Of a stretch of 64,000 bases of DNA, positions 1 to 7,680 are shown one piece after another (the first letter of the stretch is position 1; every line of letters starts with the position of its first letter). The notes below the pieces were generated by a model that saw nothing but the letters and a program-made list of their open reading frames with translations, was not told the DNA's origin and made no database searches. This DNA is from Dysosmobacter welbionis (GTDB lineage Bacteria; Bacillota; Clostridia; Oscillospirales; Oscillospiraceae), in assembly GCF_005121165.3 (NCBI RefSeq), contig NZ_CP034413.3, positions 682,001 to 746,000 of the forward strand. Reading direction: 5' to 3'. The position numbers and the translations under genes are program-made.

Positions 1-786
1 AAAGAGCTGCCCGATGAGACCGGCAAGCGCCGCGAACTCTCTCCTGTGCAGGGCGAAGTCGAATTTGAACACGTCCGATTCAGCTATCCGAATCATCCGG
101 ATAAGATCATCATCAAGGACTTCTCTGCCCATATTCAGCCGGGGCAGAAGGTGGCTATTGTGGGTCCCACCGGAGCGGGCAAGACCACGATGGTCAATCT
201 GCTGATGCGCTTCTTTGAGATCAACAGCGGAAACATCAAAATCGACGGCGTGCCCACCTCTGAAATGACCCGGGAGGGCGTCCACGACCTGTTCAGCATG
301 GTACTCCAGGACACCTGGCTGTTTGAGGGGACTGTCCGGGAAAATCTGGTCTACAACAAGACCGGGGTCACGGACCAGCAGCTGGAGGAGGCCTGCCGGG
401 CCTGCGGCATCTATCACTTCATCGAAACCCTGCCCCACGGCTTTGATACCGTGCTGGATGACAGCATTGCCATTTCCTCCGGGCAGAAGCAGCTGCTCAC
501 CATCGCCCGGGCCATGATTCAGGGCAATCCCATGCTGATTCTGGACGAGGCCACCTCCTCGGTGGATACCCGCACAGAGCTCATCACCCAGCAGGCCATG
601 GACCGGCTGACGGAGCACCGCACCAGCTTTGTCATCGCCCACCGGCTGTCCACCATCAAAAACGCCGACCTGATTCTGGTGCTGAAGGACGGCGATATCA
701 TCGAGCAAGGCACGCACAAGGAACTCCTGGCCAAAGGCGGCTTCTACGCTGACCTGTACAACAGCCAGTTTGAAAAGGCCTCGTGA
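1..786 (+). CDS. ABC transporter, C-terminal ATPase domain (partial at window start)
   Basis: The reading frame is open from base 1, so this is the 3' end of a longer gene, probably a fused membrane/ATPase half-exporter of the MdlB type. Visible in order: Walker A GPTGAGKT, the Q-loop in MVLQDTW, a degenerate signature ISSGQKQ in place of LSGGQ, Walker B LILDEATSSVD, and the H-loop IAHRLST. The protein should energise export across the cytoplasmic membrane; the substrate cannot be read from this domain. It ends in a bidirectional terminator shared with the convergent helicase gene. The ATPase call is secure; exporter rather than importer is inference from the domain style. Confidence 0.93.
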   Translation, partial: KELPDETGKRRELSPVQGEVEFEHVRFSYPNHPDKIIIKDFSAHIQPGQKVAIVGPTGAGKTTMVNLLMRFFEINSGNIKIDGVPTSEMTREGVHDLFSMVLQDTWLFEGTVRENLVYNKTGVTDQQLEEACRACGIYHFIETLPHGFDTVLDDSIAISSGQKQLLTIARAMIQGNPMLILDEATSSVDTRTELITQQAMDRLTEHRTSFVIAHRLSTIKNADLILVLKDGDIIEQGTHKELLAKGGFYADLYNSQFEKAS

Positions 787-858
787 TCCCAGGAAGAGGG
801 GGGCGGCTGCGATTTGGACAGTATGGAAAATCAGACTCCGCCGTGCTGAAGCGAAAAG

Positions 859-905
859 AACAGCTCCCGCTTTTCAAGCCATTCCTTTGAAAAGCGGGAG
901 CTGTT
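859..905. terminator. Bidirectional terminator between ABC gene and pcrA
   Basis: A 19-bp perfect stem (859-877 with 887-905) and a 9-base loop lie between two convergent genes. A-rich sequence on the left and a T-rich tract on the right suit termination in both directions. Confidence 0.85.
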
Positions 906-1012
906 TCCCTTTCCGGAGAGCCTGGTTTGCTTTGGAGGCAGGGCTCCTTCCACCCGGGCCCCCAATGATCGGCATTGCAGCAGGAGCCCCCGTCCATCCC
1001 TCCCAGGATTTG

Positions 1013-3165
1013 TCAAATCCGTTCCAGCTTCGCCCGGAAGGATATCTTTCGGGGCGTCTCCATCTCATCGAACTGTACCACATGAGCACCCTTGTCCATG
1101 TCCACATCCAGCACCGTACCGGAGCCGAACAGAATATGCTTCACCCGCTGCCCCACGGAGAATGCCATGTTCCCGTCGGTCTCCGGCAGATAGGTCTGGC
1201 TGTGGCCGATATAGTCCCGGGCCGCCCGGATCAAGCCCTCCTCCGGCGGCCGGGTGAAGGCCAGGAGATTGCGGTCGATGTCCAGAAGAAAGCGGGAGGG
1301 ATACCGGGGGGTGCCGTCGAAGTTCCGTCCGTCTGCCTCGGAGATGTACAGTCCCTTCTCCGCCCGTGTCAGCGCCACAAACGCCAGCCGCCGCTCCTCC
1401 TCCATGGCCTGCTGCGTCCGCACCTTCCGGGAGGGGAAGATCCCCTCATTCATGCCGCAGAGGAACACATAGGGAAATTCCAGGCCCTTGGCGGCGTGAA
1501 CGGTCATCAGCCTCACCTTGTCTCCCTGCTCCGCCGTGTCGGCATTGGTGAACAGAGCCACATGGGCCAGATAGTGCTCCAGGGTGACCTCCTCCCCGCA
1601 GGTGGTCTCGTACTCATATACCGACTGCTTCAGCTCCGCCAGATTGTCCAGCCGTTCCTGGCTGCCCTCGGTGCGGAGCATCTTCTCGTAGCCGCTCTCA
1701 TTGAGGAGGGCCGAAAGCACCTCGGACACCGGTCTCCCCCATATCCGGCGGCAAAGGACTCTATCAGGCCGACAAACCTTCCGGCGCCTGTTCCTTTGAA
1801 AAGTGGGTCCTCCAGATTGTCCTGCAGCGCCTGATACAGGGAGCGGCCCTGCCTCTCTGCGTACTCCTGCAAAAATGCCATCCGCCGCTTCCCAAGATTC
1901 CGCTTGGGGACGTTGACGATCCGCCGGAAGGAAAGGTCGTCCTTGTAGGCAATCATCCGCAAGTACGAGAGGGCGTCCTTGATTTCCATACGGTCAAAGA
2001 ACTGGACGCCGCTGTAAATCGTATAGGGGATCTTCTCTCCCAGCAGGACTTCCTCCACCGCCCGGGTCACATAGTGGGCCCGGTAGAGCACCGTCATGTC
2101 CCGGTATGGCGTGCCCGCCTCGTGAAGCTCCTTCATCTCCCCCGCTATCCATTCGGCCTCCGCCTCCTGGGTCTGCGCGAAGTGGCAGATGACCGGACTG
2201 CCGGAGGGCAGCGTGGGCTGCAATTCCTTTTTGATACGAGTCCGGTTCTTGTCGATCAGGGAATTCGCGGCAGAGAGAATCTCCGGCGCAGAGCGGTAGT
2301 TCTCCATCATTAGAATCGTTTTTGTCCCCGGAAACTTCTTGTCAAAGTCCAGCAGGTACTTCACGTCGGCGCCCCGCCAGGTGTAGATGGTCTGGTCCGG
2401 GTCTCCCACGATGAAGAGGTTCTTGTGGTAACCACACAGAACCTCCATCAGCTCGTACTGAAGCTGGTCGATATCCTGGAACTCGTCGATCATGATGTAC
2501 TCCAGCCGCTGCTGCCACTTGAGCCGAATGTCAGGATGCTGCTGGAAAATATACAGGGAGAACTTGATCAGGTCGTTATAATCCAGTCCGAAACACTTCT
2601 TCTCCTGATACAGATAGCCGTAGAAAATGATGTCTGCCGGGGTGTCCGCCTGGTCATACTTCTCCTTCAGCGTGTCCAGAGGCATGGCGATCATATCCAG
2701 ATAGTAGTCCGGACGCTTGAACAGCTTCTGCATCTCGACCATGTCCCGGGCTGCGGAGAAGGTCATATCCCGCAGCGTCAATCCCCGCTCCTCGTAGATG
2801 ATTTGGAGCATAGCGTCGATGTCCGCGTTGTCCAGCACCAGAAAGCTTTTGGGATACTGGACGGCGTAGCTGTCCTCCTGGAGCACGGAGACGCAGAAAC
2901 CGTGGAAGGTGTTGATATAGCCCGTGTCATTGTCGCCGGTGAGGATGTGGATGCGCTGGCGCATCTCATTTGCGGATTTGTTGGTGAAGGTGACGCAGAG
3001 GATATTTCCCGGCAGGATGCCCAGCTCGTTCACCAGAAAGGCAAAACGATGGGAGAGCGCCCTTGTCTTGCCGGAGCCGGCTCCGGCAATGACACGGACA
3101 AATCCTTCGGTTTCGGTCACAGCCTGGCGCTGGGCAGCGTTGAGGCCGGAGAGCAAATCGGTCAT
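1013..3165 (-). pseudogene. pcrA: PcrA/UvrD-type DNA helicase, frameshifted
   Basis: Superfamily 1 3'-5' DNA helicase for repair and replication. Start ATG at 3165 is chosen for a GGGAGG site 8 nt upstream. Visible: Q-motif LNAAQRQAV, Walker A GAGSGKT (about residues 28-34), DEFQDID, GDPDQTIYTWRGA, then in another frame VRLMTVHAAKGLEF and the terminal VALTRAEKG region. The frame changes near 1729-1745: AAGYGG reads into unrelated residues, while SEVLSALLNESGYEKM continues one frame over. One added base in the GGGGGAGACCGG stretch restores a normal protein of about 717 aa. This is either a recent mutation or a base-calling error. Promoter and LexA-like box lie upstream. Confidence 0.9.
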
Positions 3166-3182
3166 CGTGGCGTCCTCCCTGT

Positions 3183-3196
3183 CGAACATCTGTTTC
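3183..3196. promoter_or_regulatory. LexA/DinR-like box at pcrA
   Basis: CGAACATCTGTTTC matches the Bacillus-type SOS box CGAACRNRYGTTYC at 13 of 14 positions. It sits just downstream of the pcrA -10 box, where a repressor would block transcription. A partner arm CAGATGTTC (3217-3225) repeats GAACATCTG in inverse orientation. Confidence 0.55.
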
Positions 3197-3200
3197 TTCC

Positions 3201-3229
3201 ATTATATCAGAACCCGCAGATGTTCTCAA
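3201..3229 (-). promoter_or_regulatory. Sigma-A promoter of pcrA
   Basis: On the minus strand TTGAGA (3224-3229), a 17-base spacer and TATAAT (3201-3206), about 36 bases before the pcrA start. Confidence 0.7.
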
Positions 3230-3495
3230 CCTCTTCTGAAAAATCCATCAGATCTCCTATGGCTGAGGATTGGCATACGAAGAACAGGGAAGAAGGATGC
3301 AGACATTCAAATTAACCGCAGGTATAGGGAATCCTTGTGCCGCAAATCACACTTATTTCAGGCCAAGTTCACAAATCATATCTTCTGCCTTAGAAAATTC
3401 TTTTTTGGACCATATTTCAGTGGCATAACAGGAATTTGACCTCTATCATTTCAATGTTTTGTACTTTGCCGGTAGCATAGGTGCTTAATACAAGA

Positions 3496-3532
3496 AAGTA
3501 TGAACCCCTTGCAATGCAAGGGGTTCATACTT
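3496..3532 (-). terminator. Strong hairpin terminator left of the tRNA-Ser remnant
   Basis: Near-perfect 18-bp inverted repeat (3496-3513 with 3515-3532); on the minus strand it is followed by TTTCTTGTATT. It is the second of two hairpins after the tRNA-Ser 3' half. Confidence 0.7.
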
Positions 3533-3539
3533 AAAATAA

Positions 3540-3588
3540 CCCTGCCTGACCCAAAATAACGCCAAGCATTCGCCCAAATCAGGCAGGG
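3540..3588 (-). terminator. Terminator directly after tRNA-Ser 3' half
   Basis: Inverted repeat CCCTGCCTGA / TCAGGCAGGG (3540-3549 with 3579-3588), followed on the minus strand by TTATTTT. It lies 10 bases beyond the encoded CCA of the tRNA fragment, as expected for a tRNA terminator. Confidence 0.65.
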
Positions 3589-3598
3589 TCATTCATTT

Positions 3599-3653
3599 TG
3601 GCGCAGCGGGAGGGATTCGAACCCTCGTGCGATTGCTCGCAAACTGATTTCGA
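3599..3653 (-). pseudogene. tRNA-Ser(CGA) 3' half, displaced at the left end of the island
   Basis: Minus-strand fragment running from the anticodon loop (TCGAAATCA) through variable arm, T arm and acceptor strand CCGCTGC, G, CCA. The 5' half is missing: at 3654 the sequence turns into element DNA. The acceptor strand pairs perfectly with the 5' half at 32952-32994. The 9-bp core TGATTTCGA (3645-3653) is the attachment site. Confidence 0.85.
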
Positions 3654-3780
3654 AGGATAAACAGAATCCCATACCGCCACATCGAGCCGTTCTAGGTCAA
3701 TTAAAATGTGTTGTTTTGCTCAAAAGTCGCACCTTTTTCTCTGATGCAGAGGAATATTCATGTAGCATCAAAACGAGTGA

Positions 3781-3800
3781 GGGCACCATTTGGGCACCAT
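3781..3800. repeat. Left arm-type repeats of element 1
   Basis: Two tandem copies of GGGCACCAT(TT), 128 bp inside the left core. The same motif recurs at 20749-20838, 21108-21125 and 32664-32753, always near an attachment core, as expected for integrase arm-binding sites. Confidence 0.6.
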
Positions 3801-3805
3801 AAGCA

Positions 3806-5410
3806 TCAACCAAAAATCAGCCGTTCTAGTTGTTGATATACTTGGGTATCCGGTGTTATTAATGGTGTAATTGTGTCACGAATAATTGCTTCACCATTAT
3901 TTCCACACGCTGTAAGTCCAAGCAACTTTTTGATGTTGGTTACTATATCGTTGCTAGCAGATTTAATATCATCCGTGGCATTTCCTCGACTAATGCTAGC
4001 ATTTATCGCCTGTTGCTTTATTGTAAGGGCACTATTTTCCAACTCTGCTTTCCCAACTGTAGCGCACCATTTTTTGATTATTTCATCGTCCAGTAAATAG
4101 GATTCAAGGTGACGCCTATCCAGCACCTTAATTCCCTTTTCAGAAAGTTCTTCTACTTCATTTTCACTTCGATCATCTCGATCAATAATTCGAATGACAT
4201 TGGTGTTCGGGACAATAGCTTGTGTTAGCCCAATTACCTTTAGTTTGTCTTCCTCGATGTCGTTGCAGCCTCCTAATGAGTAGAACACAGTGCTCGGGTG
4301 AGTTGTGCTGAAAATATTTGCATAGCACTTTGCATCAAAGTCTTTCCGTTTCCTGCCCCTAGTAGTCCCTTCGCAGAACACTACTGTTTCCGGGGCAAGT
4401 AAGGTAGAGTAATTTTCTAAAGTCAAAGATAGAATTCTATTCCACAAATTATGTGAAACGGGAGAAGGCATAATCTGAACTACATCATCAAAATCAAATC
4501 CATCAAAATTTAAGAATGCAACACTTCCCGGACATTCGGCTTCAAGTTCTTTGGCTTTATTTAGCATACCAAGTGAATGCGTAGCAATCCATAACTGACC
4601 ATTTGCTCCGATCAGAGTGTAAAGTTCACCTAAGAGTTTTTCCTGTAATGCTGTATGCATATGGGCCTCTGGCTCGTCGATACAGAAAATGGTGTCTGGA
4701 TAGTATTTTTGCTTAATGACCAAGTCTAATATCAAATCAAACGCCGCTTTTTCTCCTCCAGAGAGATTTTTATAGGAGTAATTTTTGGAAACCCCTTTGT
4801 CAAAAAGGAAGTCGCCATTTTCTGTGGGATTTCCCACACCAGAAAGAGTTAAGTCACCAAAAAGGCGAGTTAGAGATTCTCGAATTTTTCCGATTAATTC
4901 ATCACGTAGTGTGGCTACCGATTTCTCGTTGTATGATGTATCATATACACATTCAAGCGTCTTAGAAATCAAACGATGGTAGTTTTTCGCAACCTCCTGA
5001 TCGTTCTCTATCATCATGTTTTTATTTGCAATTGCTGTAGGCGCTTCCACCGCCGATATACCTTTGATAGCTAGAGAAGGGTCATTCCGATACGCGGTTC
5101 GAAAATAGAAAATCGAATGGTTTTTATTGGTATCCTCACCATCATAATCATAAAATGATAAATCAACTAATTTGTTTGAATTTTCATAACCATCTTGCCC
5201 TACTGGAGTTTTATTGCAGTAGCTTTGGTCTGTGGGGAGGCCGGTATATCCTTTCCACAATTGCCAAACCTTAAATGCATCAAAAACGGAACTCTTACCA
5301 CATCCATTCGGTCCAACAAGTACAACCAATCGAGCACTTGAGGGAATAGCTGTTATAGTCAAATCTGTGAAACGTTTAAACTTTTTCAGATGAATTTCTT
5401 TGAGTTTCAT
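3806..5410 (-). CDS. OLD-like AAA ATPase with TOPRIM-like C-terminus
   Basis: A 534-aa SMC/ABC-type ATPase: Walker A GPNGCGKSS at about residues 33-41, signature LSGGEK near 217, Walker B CIDEPEAH near 245 and an ATHS H-loop. The C-terminal part has CEGTT and IIDRDDRSE, the layout of a TOPRIM nuclease as in OLD and GajA proteins. It is the first gene inside the left end of element 1, a usual place for cargo, and is AT-rich compared with the chromosome. No partner such as a GajB helicase is adjacent. Role in phage defence is inference from family and position. Confidence 0.78.
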   Translation of the reverse strand: MKLKEIHLKKFKRFTDLTITAIPSSARLVVLVGPNGCGKSSVFDAFKVWQLWKGYTGLPTDQSYCNKTPVGQDGYENSNKLVDLSFYDYDGEDTNKNHSIFYFRTAYRNDPSLAIKGISAVEAPTAIANKNMMIENDQEVAKNYHRLISKTLECVYDTSYNEKSVATLRDELIGKIRESLTRLFGDLTLSGVGNPTENGDFLFDKGVSKNYSYKNLSGGEKAAFDLILDLVIKQKYYPDTIFCIDEPEAHMHTALQEKLLGELYTLIGANGQLWIATHSLGMLNKAKELEAECPGSVAFLNFDGFDFDDVVQIMPSPVSHNLWNRILSLTLENYSTLLAPETVVFCEGTTRGRKRKDFDAKCYANIFSTTHPSTVFYSLGGCNDIEEDKLKVIGLTQAIVPNTNVIRIIDRDDRSENEVEELSEKGIKVLDRRHLESYLLDDEIIKKWCATVGKAELENSALTIKQQAINASISRGNATDDIKSASNDIVTNIKKLLGLTACGNNGEAIIRDTITPLITPDTQVYQQLERLIFG

Positions 5411-5481
5411 ATAAGGATGCCAACCTTTCTACAGGTTTTTTCAAATTATAGCATATTCTTAAAGAAACAGCAAGGAACGTG

Positions 5482-5688
5482 TCACCGGACACGTTCCTCT
5501 TTTACTTTGATTCTGGCGCTTTCCAATATGTATTCCTTGATAGCCAGCTTTGGAATACGCCATACACGGCCATTCCGAAACCCCTTGAGCTTACCGCTGT
5601 TTAGGAGATCGTACATAGCATTGTAGCCCATTCTCAGGGCTTCACAGGCTTCTTCTACTGTCAGAATATCAGGATATTCCTCTAACAT
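5482..5688 (-). CDS. Small HTH DNA-binding protein, excisionase-like
   Basis: A 68-aa MerR/excisionase-type winged helix: ILTVEEACEALRMGYNAMY as the helix-turn-helix and GRVWRIPKLAIKEYI as the wing. It starts directly after the stop of the gene at 5689-6030, with a GGAGGTGGA site inside that gene's end, so the two are translated together. Possible roles are recombination directionality or local regulation. Confidence 0.7.
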   Translation of the reverse strand: MLEEYPDILTVEEACEALRMGYNAMYDLLNSGKLKGFRNGRVWRIPKLAIKEYILESARIKVKEERVR

Positions 5689-6030
5689 TCATTCCACCTC
5701 CTGCACCGAAAGATGGGCTTCACAGCGGGGACAAGCGCTCAAATCAAGCGAGCAGGAGTCACATAAACAAGTAGGAGCCTTGGGCGGCGACTTGTGGCGC
5801 TTGGGGTTCAGCGTCCTTTGGTAGAGATCCATTTTCTCAATTTGCTGCATGACTGCCGGCTCTGATCTGCCAACAGCAAAGGCGATTTCAGAAATGCCGT
5901 AGCCTTCTTCAAACATCATTTTTACAGTTCGCTTTTCATCGTCCCGCCAAAACTCACCTTCGTGATCGAAGCGAATCGTGCCGTTACGGTGGCGGCGAAT
6001 CATTTCACGTTCAATTTCAGGACTCATCAT
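5689..6030 (-). CDS. HTH protein with C-terminal cysteine cluster
   Basis: A 113-aa protein. The middle (MFEEGYGISEIAFAVGRSEPA) looks like a helix-turn-helix of the sigma-like type. The C-terminus carries CLCDSC and CPRC motifs that could bind zinc. It forms a two-gene unit with the downstream HTH protein. I do not recognise a named family; a regulator of the element is the likeliest role. Confidence 0.6.
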   Translation of the reverse strand: MMSPEIEREMIRRHRNGTIRFDHEGEFWRDDEKRTVKMMFEEGYGISEIAFAVGRSEPAVMQQIEKMDLYQRTLNPKRHKSPPKAPTCLCDSCSLDLSACPRCEAHLSVQEVE

Positions 6031-6220
6031 GGTTTTTCTCTCCTTTTTCAGATTGATTTACCATGATGTTCCTTTATTACGCACAAAAATCTCAAAAAAT
6101 CTGTGGAGCGAAAGATAAGGACATTTATTGTCCATGCCGTGTGCTATTCTCTAATCAGTCTGATCCGTTGCGCAACCATCGGCTTATTCTCCTGCCTATG
6201 TTGTCAACAGGTCCGGTTAG

Positions 6221-6264
6221 GCGGCGGATGTTCGTGATTGTGGCACGACTCCGCCGCTGTTTTT
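6221..6264 (+). terminator. Hairpin before the 6291 gene
   Basis: GCGGCGGA / TCCGCCGC (6221-6228 with 6250-6257) followed by TGTTTTTCC. It stands 30 bases before a start codon, so it could be an attenuator. The remainder of 6031-6290 shows no supportable gene. Confidence 0.5.
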
Positions 6265-6290
6265 CCTTAATACACTGAAAGGAACAGCCT

Positions 6291-7028
6291 ATGAATATAT
6301 TATTATCCCTCAAGAAATTCTCCCACATTGGCTATTACATACATGAAGCCCGAACAAAAGCCAAAGAAAGGAAAAAGCACCATCGAGATCGCCTGAACCT
6401 GTCGAATGACCAAATCAAGTATTTGGATAAGGTCGTTATTCCGGAAGGGTGCTCCTACCAAGTTAATGACCACACTTTTTCCAGCATAGACAAGGCTTTA
6501 GCTTATTGCAAGCGGCTGTCCATTGAACGATGCAAAAAGATATGGGGAGCCGGAATTCCCATCAGTATTACCAACCCGAATGCACCCAAGATATTTGATT
6601 GCGCCTGTTTGCCTGCTGGACTGCTTGTAAAGGACTCCAAGGACTTTCTATGTCGGTATGCTCCTGTCCGTATCATCATAATTGCTGTAGATCTGAGCGA
6701 GGTTTACACGGAATATTTTGATTTGTATGAAAGCGATATTTTCTCCAATGAACACCTCTATGACTACGGACTTCTTTACGGCAATTATCCTGTCTATCAG
6801 GAAACCGAGCTTTGCCTAAGCAAATTTAGCGAGCAGTACACCAAGCAGATCAACACGCCTTTTGTCCCAGAACCCGCCTTTGGTGATCCGTCCAAAGAAT
6901 ATACCGGGCTGATGGATGTTCATATGGCCTACGATTGCTATTCCGTGGAAGTGCTCTCTGACGGCACTGTCTATGACGATGGGAACTACGCATTTCCTTT
7001 GGGGCCATTCCAGTATCTACATTTGTGA
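6291..7028 (+). CDS. Unknown protein, 245 aa
   Basis: No family recognised. The N-terminus is basic and Lys/Arg-rich (about residues 20-40, KAKERKKHHRDR), the rest mixed alpha/beta with many Tyr residues and no membrane segment. An AAAGGAACAGCCT site precedes the ATG. The stop overlaps the start of the next gene by 4 bases. The last residues may already be out of frame: another frame continues smoothly across 6985-7075, so this ORF and the next could be one broken gene. Confidence 0.5.
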   Translation: MNILLSLKKFSHIGYYIHEARTKAKERKKHHRDRLNLSNDQIKYLDKVVIPEGCSYQVNDHTFSSIDKALAYCKRLSIERCKKIWGAGIPISITNPNAPKIFDCACLPAGLLVKDSKDFLCRYAPVRIIIIAVDLSEVYTEYFDLYESDIFSNEHLYDYGLLYGNYPVYQETELCLSKFSEQYTKQINTPFVPEPAFGDPSKEYTGLMDVHMAYDCYSVEVLSDGTVYDDGNYAFPLGPFQYLHL

Positions 7029-7624
7029 ATATCGGCAGCGCTGGCGTGTATTGCAAGTGCTGGAATCTTTTTTGGGGGTGCTCCCGCTCCTTTGAGGTCA
7101 ATGGCAAGGAACATTCTCTTTTCCGCTCTGCGCTGTTGGCCTGTAAGCAGTCCGAATTACCTGTTGGAAAAGAGTTCTATACCATCATCATGCACCAGAA
7201 AGAAGCAGACGGCATCATACCAGCAGATTCACTCCCGGTTTCCCTGCGGGACAGCTATTCAGTTATGACTCCCCACGCAAAAAAGAGGGTGTTTCATATT
7301 TCGCCCCAATTTGACGAGATATATTGGGAAACATTTGAACTGGCAGATTCGAGCGGAAATATCCGCAACTTTTGCTATGACCACTGGCTTTTAGATCATA
7401 ACTGTGAATGGAACGTCGGAGATATCTGTAAGACTACCTATTGGGGAAAATCCCGGTGGGGCAATCCTTGTATGGATAGAGGTATCAAAATTACATATCT
7501 CCCAGATGCTAAAACCCCATACTATGGTAGAGGTGATTTGGAACTTTATTGCAAGATTTCTGTAGGGAGCAACAGTCTAAACATCCCTCTTTCCACACTC
7601 ATTAAGCCATCTTCCACAGAATGA
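7025..7624 (+). CDS. Unknown protein, 199 aa (GTG start overlapping upstream stop)
   Basis: No family recognised; Cys- and Trp-rich, no signal peptide or membrane helix. The GTG start overlaps the stop of the previous gene, which could be translational coupling or the second half of a frameshifted gene. It ends just before a strong bidirectional terminator shared with the convergent zinc-ribbon/TM2 gene. Confidence 0.5.
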   Translation: MNIGSAGVYCKCWNLFWGCSRSFEVNGKEHSLFRSALLACKQSELPVGKEFYTIIMHQKEADGIIPADSLPVSLRDSYSVMTPHAKKRVFHISPQFDEIYWETFELADSSGNIRNFCYDHWLLDHNCEWNVGDICKTTYWGKSRWGNPCMDRGIKITYLPDAKTPYYGRGDLELYCKISVGSNSLNIPLSTLIKPSSTE

Positions 7625-7630
7625 AATAGC

Positions 7631-7674
7631 AAGTGAGAGTGACGAGACTTTTTGTGTTCTCGTCACTCTCACTT
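7631..7674. terminator. Bidirectional terminator
   Basis: A 17-bp perfect stem (7631-7647 with 7658-7674) around CTTTTTGTGT, between convergent genes. Confidence 0.8.
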
Positions 7675-7680
7675 GTTTGA

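Noticed and set aside
1729-1745. pcrA and leuA breaks as programmed frameshifts
   Set aside because: No slippery heptamer with a downstream structure of the usual kind, and programmed shifting is not known for these families.
770-1834. Plus-strand ORF of 354 codons after the ABC gene
   Set aside because: Runs through the terminator hairpin and opposite the pcrA helicase motifs.
6063-6278. Plus-strand ORF of 71 codons between divergent genes
   Set aside because: No RBS, no family, and it overlaps the hairpin before 6291.
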